From contig USHI01000047.1 of assembly GCA_900554405.1 (NCBI GenBank), forward strand, positions 1-9,599: a stretch of 9,599 bases of DNA. The letters are read 5' to 3'. Both the position numbers and the translations under genes were made by a program. Shown piece by piece: positions 6,354 to 9,599 of the stretch. Within the stretch, counting starts at the first letter, position 1; each line of letters opens with the position of its first letter. The notes below the pieces were generated by a model that had not been told where the DNA came from, did not search any database, and saw only the letters and a program-made list of their open reading frames with translations. Origin of the DNA: an uncultured Eubacteriales bacterium. Its GTDB lineage: Bacteria > Bacillota > Clostridia > Oscillospirales > CAG-382.

Positions 6354-6461
6354 ATCGCCGAGAAGCCCCGTGAGGCGTACTTTGTACGCCTTGTGGGCTT
6401 CGCAGGTGATAGAAAAAAGAATACAATGATAAATCGAAAGGGACCCCACGCGGGTTCCCTT
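6354..6461. repeat. Structured intergenic repeat, copy B
   Basis: Same order as copy A. Outer stem ATCGCC/GGTGAT (6354-6359 with 6405-6410); internal loop GA against GCA; GAAGCCC/GGGCTTC (6362-6368 with 6395-6401); three wobble pairs; tip AGGCGTAC-TTT-GTACGCCT (6373-6391). The linker AGAAAAAAGAATACAAT (6411-6427) and ten further bases lead to a hairpin at 6438-6461. Linker length and the distance to the second hairpin are identical to copy A. Confidence 0.75.
6437..6461 (-). terminator. First terminator of guaB
   Basis: AAGGGA-c-CCC (6438-6447) pairs with GGG-t-TCCCTT (6452-6461), one mismatch, loop ACGC. On the minus strand it is followed by TTTCGATTT. It begins 44 bases past the guaB stop codon. 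Confidence 0.65.
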
Positions 6462-6505
6462 CCTTAGCTTAAATTGATATTTTTCTTTTTTCGTTCTGCG
6501 CTCTT

Positions 6506-8014
6506 TTACTTTATGGGTTGGGCGGTCTTGTCTTTCAGAAGCACATCATGCGCCCCGCCTTCCACAATGCTTGTCGCCGAAACGAGCGTGAGCTTTGCGT
6601 TCGCCTGCAATTCGGGAATGGAAAGCGCGCCGCAGTTGCACATCGTGGAGCGCACCTTGGAAAGCGTGAGCCCTACATTGTCTTTGAGCGAGCCGGCATA
6701 AGGAACATAGGAATCCACGCCCTCCTCGAACGAAAGCTTCTTTTCGCCGCCCATGTCGTAGCGCTGCCAGTTGCGCGCGCGGGCGGAGCCTTCGCCCCAG
6801 TATTCCTTCATATAGCTGCCGTTGATATTGACCTTGTTCGTGGGGCTTTCGTCAAAGCGGGAGAAATAACGCCCGAGCATGATGAAATCCGCGCCCATGG
6901 CAAGCGCCAGCGTGATGTGGTAATCGTAAACAATGCCGCCGTCCGAGCAGATCGGGATATAAATGCCCGTTTCGCGGAAATATTCGTCGCGCGCAGCGGC
7001 GACTTCGATAACGGCTGTTGCCTGACCGCGCCCGATACCCTTCTGCTCCCGCGTGATGCAGATGCTGCCGCCGCCGATGCCGATCTTGATAAAATCGGCG
7101 CCCGCCTTGGCAAGGAACATAAAGCCTTCGCGATCCACAACATTGCCCGCACCGACCTTGACGGTATCGCCGTAATGCTCGCGGATCCAGGAAAGTGTGC
7201 GGAGCTGCCATTCCGAAAAGCCTTCGGAGGAATCTATGCACAAAACATCCGCGCCGGCTTCGACAAGCGCGGGTACACGCTCGGCATAATCGCGGGTATT
7301 GATGCCCGCGCCGACCATATAGCGCTTTTCGCTGTCCAGGAGCTCGAGCGGGTTTTCCTTGTGCGAATCGTAATCCTTGCGGAATACAAAGCAGCACAGC
7401 CTGCCTTCCTTATCTATTATCGGGAGCGAATTGAGCTTGTTATCCCAGATTATGTCGTTGGCTTCTTTAAGCGTGACACCCTCGTAGGCGTATATGAGCT
7501 TTTCGAACGGGGTCATGAATTCCGAAACCTTTGTTTCACGCGGCATTCTGGAAACGCGGTAATCACGCGAGGTGACTATGCCCATCAGCTTGCCGTTTGC
7601 CGTGCCGTCCTCGGTAACGGCGACAGTGGAATGCCCTGTTCTTTCTTTGAGCGCAAGCACATCGGCAAGCGTGCAATCCATGCGGATGTTGGAATCGCTG
7701 TTGACAAAGCCCGCCTTATACTGCTTGACACGCCTTACCATGGCGGCTTCGGATTCCACGGACTGCGAGCCGTAGATAAAGGAAAGCCCGCCCTCCTTTG
7801 CAAGCGCGATCGCCATGCCATCGTCCGAAACTGCCTGCATTATTGCCGAAACGAGCGGGATATTTATGGAAATATCGGCACTTTCGCCCTTTTTGAACTT
7901 GGTTATCGGCGTGCGGAGTGAAACGTTCGCGGGGATGCAATCCGCGGAGGAATACCCCGGAACGAGTAAATATTCGCTGAATGTATGCGATTTGCCTTCA
8001 AAAAACCTTGCCAT
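6506..8014 (-). CDS. guaB: IMP dehydrogenase GuaB
   Basis: Catalyses NAD-dependent oxidation of IMP to XMP (EC 1.1.1.205), the committed step to GMP, in the cytosol; normally a tetramer. It is 502 aa. Residues about 1-105 begin the barrel (SAIMQAVSDDGMAIALAKEGG); two CBS domains occupy about 110-215 (IVTSRDYRVSR, SLPIIDKEGRL). The barrel resumes with AGINTRDYAERV, CIDSSEG (259-264) and VGAGNVVDREGF, and the catalytic loop GIGGGSICITREQ has Cys319 and Thr321. Then come ICSDGGIVYDYH and the mobile flap YWGEGSARARNWQRY with the Arg418-Tyr419 dyad, followed by EEGVDSYVPYAGSLKD. The flap and the C-terminal KVRSTMCNCGALSIPELQ mark a less common IMPDH subtype, distinct from the usual YRGMGS form. 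ATG 8014 follows AGGGAG with 7 bases between. It has its own promoter and tandem downstream hairpins. Confidence 0.96.
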   Translation of the reverse strand: MARFFEGKSHTFSEYLLVPGYSSADCIPANVSLRTPITKFKKGESADISINIPLVSAIMQAVSDDGMAIALAKEGGLSFIYGSQSVESEAAMVRRVKQYKAGFVNSDSNIRMDCTLADVLALKERTGHSTVAVTEDGTANGKLMGIVTSRDYRVSRMPRETKVSEFMTPFEKLIYAYEGVTLKEANDIIWDNKLNSLPIIDKEGRLCCFVFRKDYDSHKENPLELLDSEKRYMVGAGINTRDYAERVPALVEAGADVLCIDSSEGFSEWQLRTLSWIREHYGDTVKVGAGNVVDREGFMFLAKAGADFIKIGIGGGSICITREQKGIGRGQATAVIEVAAARDEYFRETGIYIPICSDGGIVYDYHITLALAMGADFIMLGRYFSRFDESPTNKVNINGSYMKEYWGEGSARARNWQRYDMGGEKKLSFEEGVDSYVPYAGSLKDNVGLTLSKVRSTMCNCGALSIPELQANAKLTLVSATSIVEGGAHDVLLKDKTAQPIK

Positions 8015-8044
8015 TGCTTTGCTCCCTTGCTGTGAATTTTATTG

Positions 8045-8073
8045 ATTGTAACATAACGCGGCGCCTTTTTCAA
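8045..8073 (-). promoter_or_regulatory. Promoter of guaB
   Basis: On the minus strand TTGAAA (8073-8068), a 17-base spacer, TACAAT (8050-8045). The leader would be only about 24 nt, too short for a purine riboswitch. A small hairpin, GTTAT/ATAAC (8076-8080, 8086-8090), sits just upstream, past the galM stop, but without a T-run. Confidence 0.75.
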
Positions 8074-8093
8074 CCGTTATTCCGCATAACTTT

Positions 8094-9032
8094 TCAGCCC
8101 TGAAAAAACTCGAAAACCGTCGTTCGGTCGTATTCCTCGCCGGAGCGCAGCACCCCTTCCCCGCGCGATTGGAAGCCGGGTTCGAGCTGAGTTTCGAAGC
8201 AGAGCCCGCCCCCGCGGGATATTTTACTCCCGCCGGAAACGACGGTGCCCTCCGGGATATACCTCCCGGTGTAGAACTGCATACAGGGCATATCCGTATA
8301 AACGGCAAGCCCGATACCGCCGCAGGATGCGCGCGCAGCAAGCGAAAGCTCCCTGCCGTATGCCATAACTGCCGGGGCAGAAATATAATAATTGCAGTCG
8401 TAATCCTTTTGCACGGTGCGCGGGGTGCGAAAATCGAATTCGCTTCCCGCAACCGGCATTCTGCCCGCAACACGGTTGTTTTTATCGTATACCGAAACGG
8501 ATTCGGCGTTTATCTGCACGTCATGGCCGTAAATATCGCCGGTTCCGACACCCGCAAGGTTGAAGTAGGTGTGGTTCGTGAGGCTGACCCAGGTGGGCGC
8601 ATCGGTGGTCGCGCGGTAGTTTATGATAAGCGCCGTGCCCTCGACACGGTATGTGACGTTCACATCCAGGTTCCCGGGGTACCCTTCCTCCCCCGCGGGC
8701 GAAACGCGCGTAAAGGAAACGCTGTCCCCGCCGCGCGCCGAAACGCTCCAATGCTTTTTGCCGAAGCCGCAAAAACCGCCGTGAAGGTGATTTATACCGT
8801 TTTCGTTCAGCGGCAGGCGGTATTCCCTGCCGTCGATAATATTGATTTCGCCGGTGCGGTTTGCAGTGCGCCCCACAACCGAGCCGAAGCAGCACTCATC
8901 GCGCTCGTATTCGGCAAGCGTGTCGAAACCGACACAGACCCGCACTCCGTTATATTCGATATTTTGCAGCACCGCGCCGTATTCGCACGCGGCGGCGGCA
9001 AGAACGCCGTTCCCGATTCTTATAAGCTCCAT
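8094..9032 (-). CDS. galM: Aldose 1-epimerase (galactose mutarotase)
   Basis: Interconverts alpha and beta anomers of hexoses such as galactose and glucose (EC 5.1.3.3) in the cytosol. It is 312 aa, slightly shorter than typical GalM. Motifs by residue: VVGRTANRTG (52-61), INHLHGG (80-86), VSLTNHTYFNL with catalytic His154 (149-159), the FDFRTPRTV region (199-207), and CFETQLEP with catalytic Glu280 (278-285). The start at 9032 was chosen because GGAAGGAA lies about 7 bases upstream; an ATG nine codons earlier (9059) falls in the promoter -10. It has its own promoter; no galactose or uronate operon adjoins it. No clear terminator precedes guaB, so some read-through is possible. Confidence 0.93.
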   Translation of the reverse strand: MELIRIGNGVLAAAACEYGAVLQNIEYNGVRVCVGFDTLAEYERDECCFGSVVGRTANRTGEINIIDGREYRLPLNENGINHLHGGFCGFGKKHWSVSARGGDSVSFTRVSPAGEEGYPGNLDVNVTYRVEGTALIINYRATTDAPTWVSLTNHTYFNLAGVGTGDIYGHDVQINAESVSVYDKNNRVAGRMPVAGSEFDFRTPRTVQKDYDCNYYISAPAVMAYGRELSLAARASCGGIGLAVYTDMPCMQFYTGRYIPEGTVVSGGSKISRGGGLCFETQLEPGFQSRGEGVLRSGEEYDRTTVFEFFQG

Positions 9033-9057
9033 AAACTCGTTCCTTCCCTTACACCGC

Positions 9058-9087
9058 ATTTTAACCCGCCCGGCAGTGTAATGTCAA
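9058..9087 (-). promoter_or_regulatory. Promoter of galM
   Basis: On the minus strand a perfect TTGACA (9087-9082), an 18-base spacer, TAAAAT (9063-9058). It diverges from the DUF1836 promoter, with -35 boxes about 36 bases apart. Confidence 0.75.
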
Positions 9088-9122
9088 GGGCGAAATATCG
9101 CTAAAAAATCTTGTGAACCCTA

Positions 9123-9151
9123 TTGACAATCATATGACCATGTGATACAAT
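9123..9151 (+). promoter_or_regulatory. Promoter of the DUF1836 regulator gene
   Basis: A perfect TTGACA (9123-9128), a 17-base spacer, TACAAT (9146-9151). A start near 9158 gives a leader of about 28 nt that contains AAGGAGG. Confidence 0.8.
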
Positions 9152-9156
9152 CATAT
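9127..9156 (+). promoter_or_regulatory. Candidate operator: spacer dyad plus direct repeat
   Basis: TCATATG-AC-CATGTGA (9130-9145) is a 16-base dyad with 6 of 7 positions matched, lying wholly in the promoter spacer. CAATCATAT occurs exactly twice, at 9127-9135 and 9148-9156, 21 bases apart (two helical turns). Both would place a bound regulator over the promoter; autoregulation by the downstream gene is an inference. Confidence 0.4.
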
Positions 9157-9185
9157 TGCGCAGACAAGTAAGGAGGTAGGCAGCG

Positions 9186-9599
9186 ATGATAAACAGACTC
9201 CCGGGGACGACGATCGAGATCGCCGTTTCCGATGCCGCGGAAGCAAAGAGCGTGCTGGACAATATCTTCATGTGCGGCGGGCTTACGCTTTCGCAGGTCG
9301 CATCGCTCACCGGGCTCGAACCTTATGTTATCCAAAATTGGGTAAAGCGCGGCTTTCTTGCGCCGCCGGTAAAAAAGCTTTATACCCAGCGGCAGTTCTG
9401 CCGGATAGCGATAATAAATATGCTTCGTAATGTGCTGATGATCGAAAAGATAACCGATCTTCTTTCCTATATAAACGGCAGGCTGAACGACGAAAGTGAC
9501 GATATACTCGGCGATAACGAGCTTTATCTTTACTTTATCGAATGCGTTTCGGCATGCGGCAGCGCCGATAAGGAAGGGATCGAGAGAAGCGCGCAGACG
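9186..9599 (+). CDS. DUF1836 HTH regulator, truncated by the window edge
   Basis: The first 138 residues of a DUF1836 protein, a Bacillota family of presumed DNA-binding regulators with a MerR-like helix-turn-helix. ATG 9186 follows AAGGAGG with 9 bases between, the strongest ribosome site in the window. The core reads CGGLTLSQVASLTGLEPYV (residues 30-48), then IQNWVKRGFLAPPVKKLYTQ (49-68), the HTH and wing, and RQFCRIAIINMLRNVLMI (69-86), a helix expected to support dimerisation. DLLSYINGRLNDESDDIL (91-108) completes the domain. The frame is open to base 9599 with no stop, so the C-terminus is missing. Regulated genes are unknown; divergent galM and its own gene are the nearest candidates. 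Confidence 0.88.
   Translation, partial: MINRLPGTTIEIAVSDAAEAKSVLDNIFMCGGLTLSQVASLTGLEPYVIQNWVKRGFLAPPVKKLYTQRQFCRIAIINMLRNVLMIEKITDLLSYINGRLNDESDDILGDNELYLYFIECVSACGSADKEGIERSAQT

Noticed and set aside
6220..6429. Plus-strand 69-codon frame across the two structured repeats
   Set aside because: It has no ribosome site and runs through several hairpins, and its sequence is explained by the repeat.
6518..7921. Long open frame (467 codons) on the plus strand opposite guaB
   Set aside because: It mirrors guaB codon structure, has no ribosome site and no recognisable domain, whereas guaB on the minus strand is unmistakable.
8015..8044. Purine riboswitch before guaB
   Set aside because: The promoter leaves a leader of only about 24 nt, too short for an aptamer.

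Overview
The window looks like a chromosomal segment of an endospore-forming or sporulation-derived clostridium (Bacillota, Clostridia; probably the Oscillospirales or a neighbouring gut lineage). The evidence is a GerW-family sporulation protein coupled to a DUF2953 membrane protein, a DUF1836 regulator (a Bacillota family), AGGAGG-type ribosome binding sites, sigma-A promoters with 17-18 bp spacers, and moderate GC with NNC/NNG-rich codons. I see no phage, IS, integron, CRISPR or tRNA/rRNA sequence. The genes are mostly ordinary housekeeping and catabolic functions, each with its own promoter and a short leader.

Layout. (1) Bases 1-819, minus: a membrane-anchored GGDEF-type signalling protein that is cut off by the left edge before its GGDEF signature and carries an apparent frameshift near 501. 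(2) 951-2426, minus: a lipoprotein with a Ser-rich linker, three Cys-pair repeats and a transglutaminase-like catalytic domain, with a clear promoter, an apparent TTG start and a strong terminator. (3) 2464-3876, minus: uronate isomerase UxaC. (4) 3965-4669, minus: a PHP-domain metal-dependent phosphoesterase. Its promoter lies back to back with that of (5), a plus-strand operon at 4792-5834 encoding a DUF2953 protein and GerW (YtfJ), with a 4-base ATGA overlap and a terminator at 5860-5888. (6) 5889-6505 has no protein gene. It holds a predicted 88-nt structured small RNA on the minus strand (consensus promoter at 6050-6078, terminator ending at 5957) and two diverged copies of a structured repeat at about 6169-6277 and 6354-6461. 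The GC-rich hairpins of these copies also look like tandem terminators for guaB. (7) 6506-8014, minus: IMP dehydrogenase of an unusual flap subtype. (8) 8094-9032, minus: aldose 1-epimerase. (9) 9186-9599, plus: a DUF1836 HTH regulator, cut by the right edge, with a dyad inside its own promoter.

How the genes relate. UxaC (uronate isomerisation) and aldose 1-epimerase (sugar anomer interconversion) fit a plant- or host-glycan-degrading lifestyle, but they are separate transcription units. DUF2953 plus GerW is a conserved sporulation pair. GuaB supplies GMP and has no visible riboswitch. The most unusual content is non-coding: the small RNA and the paired structured repeats between gerW and guaB.
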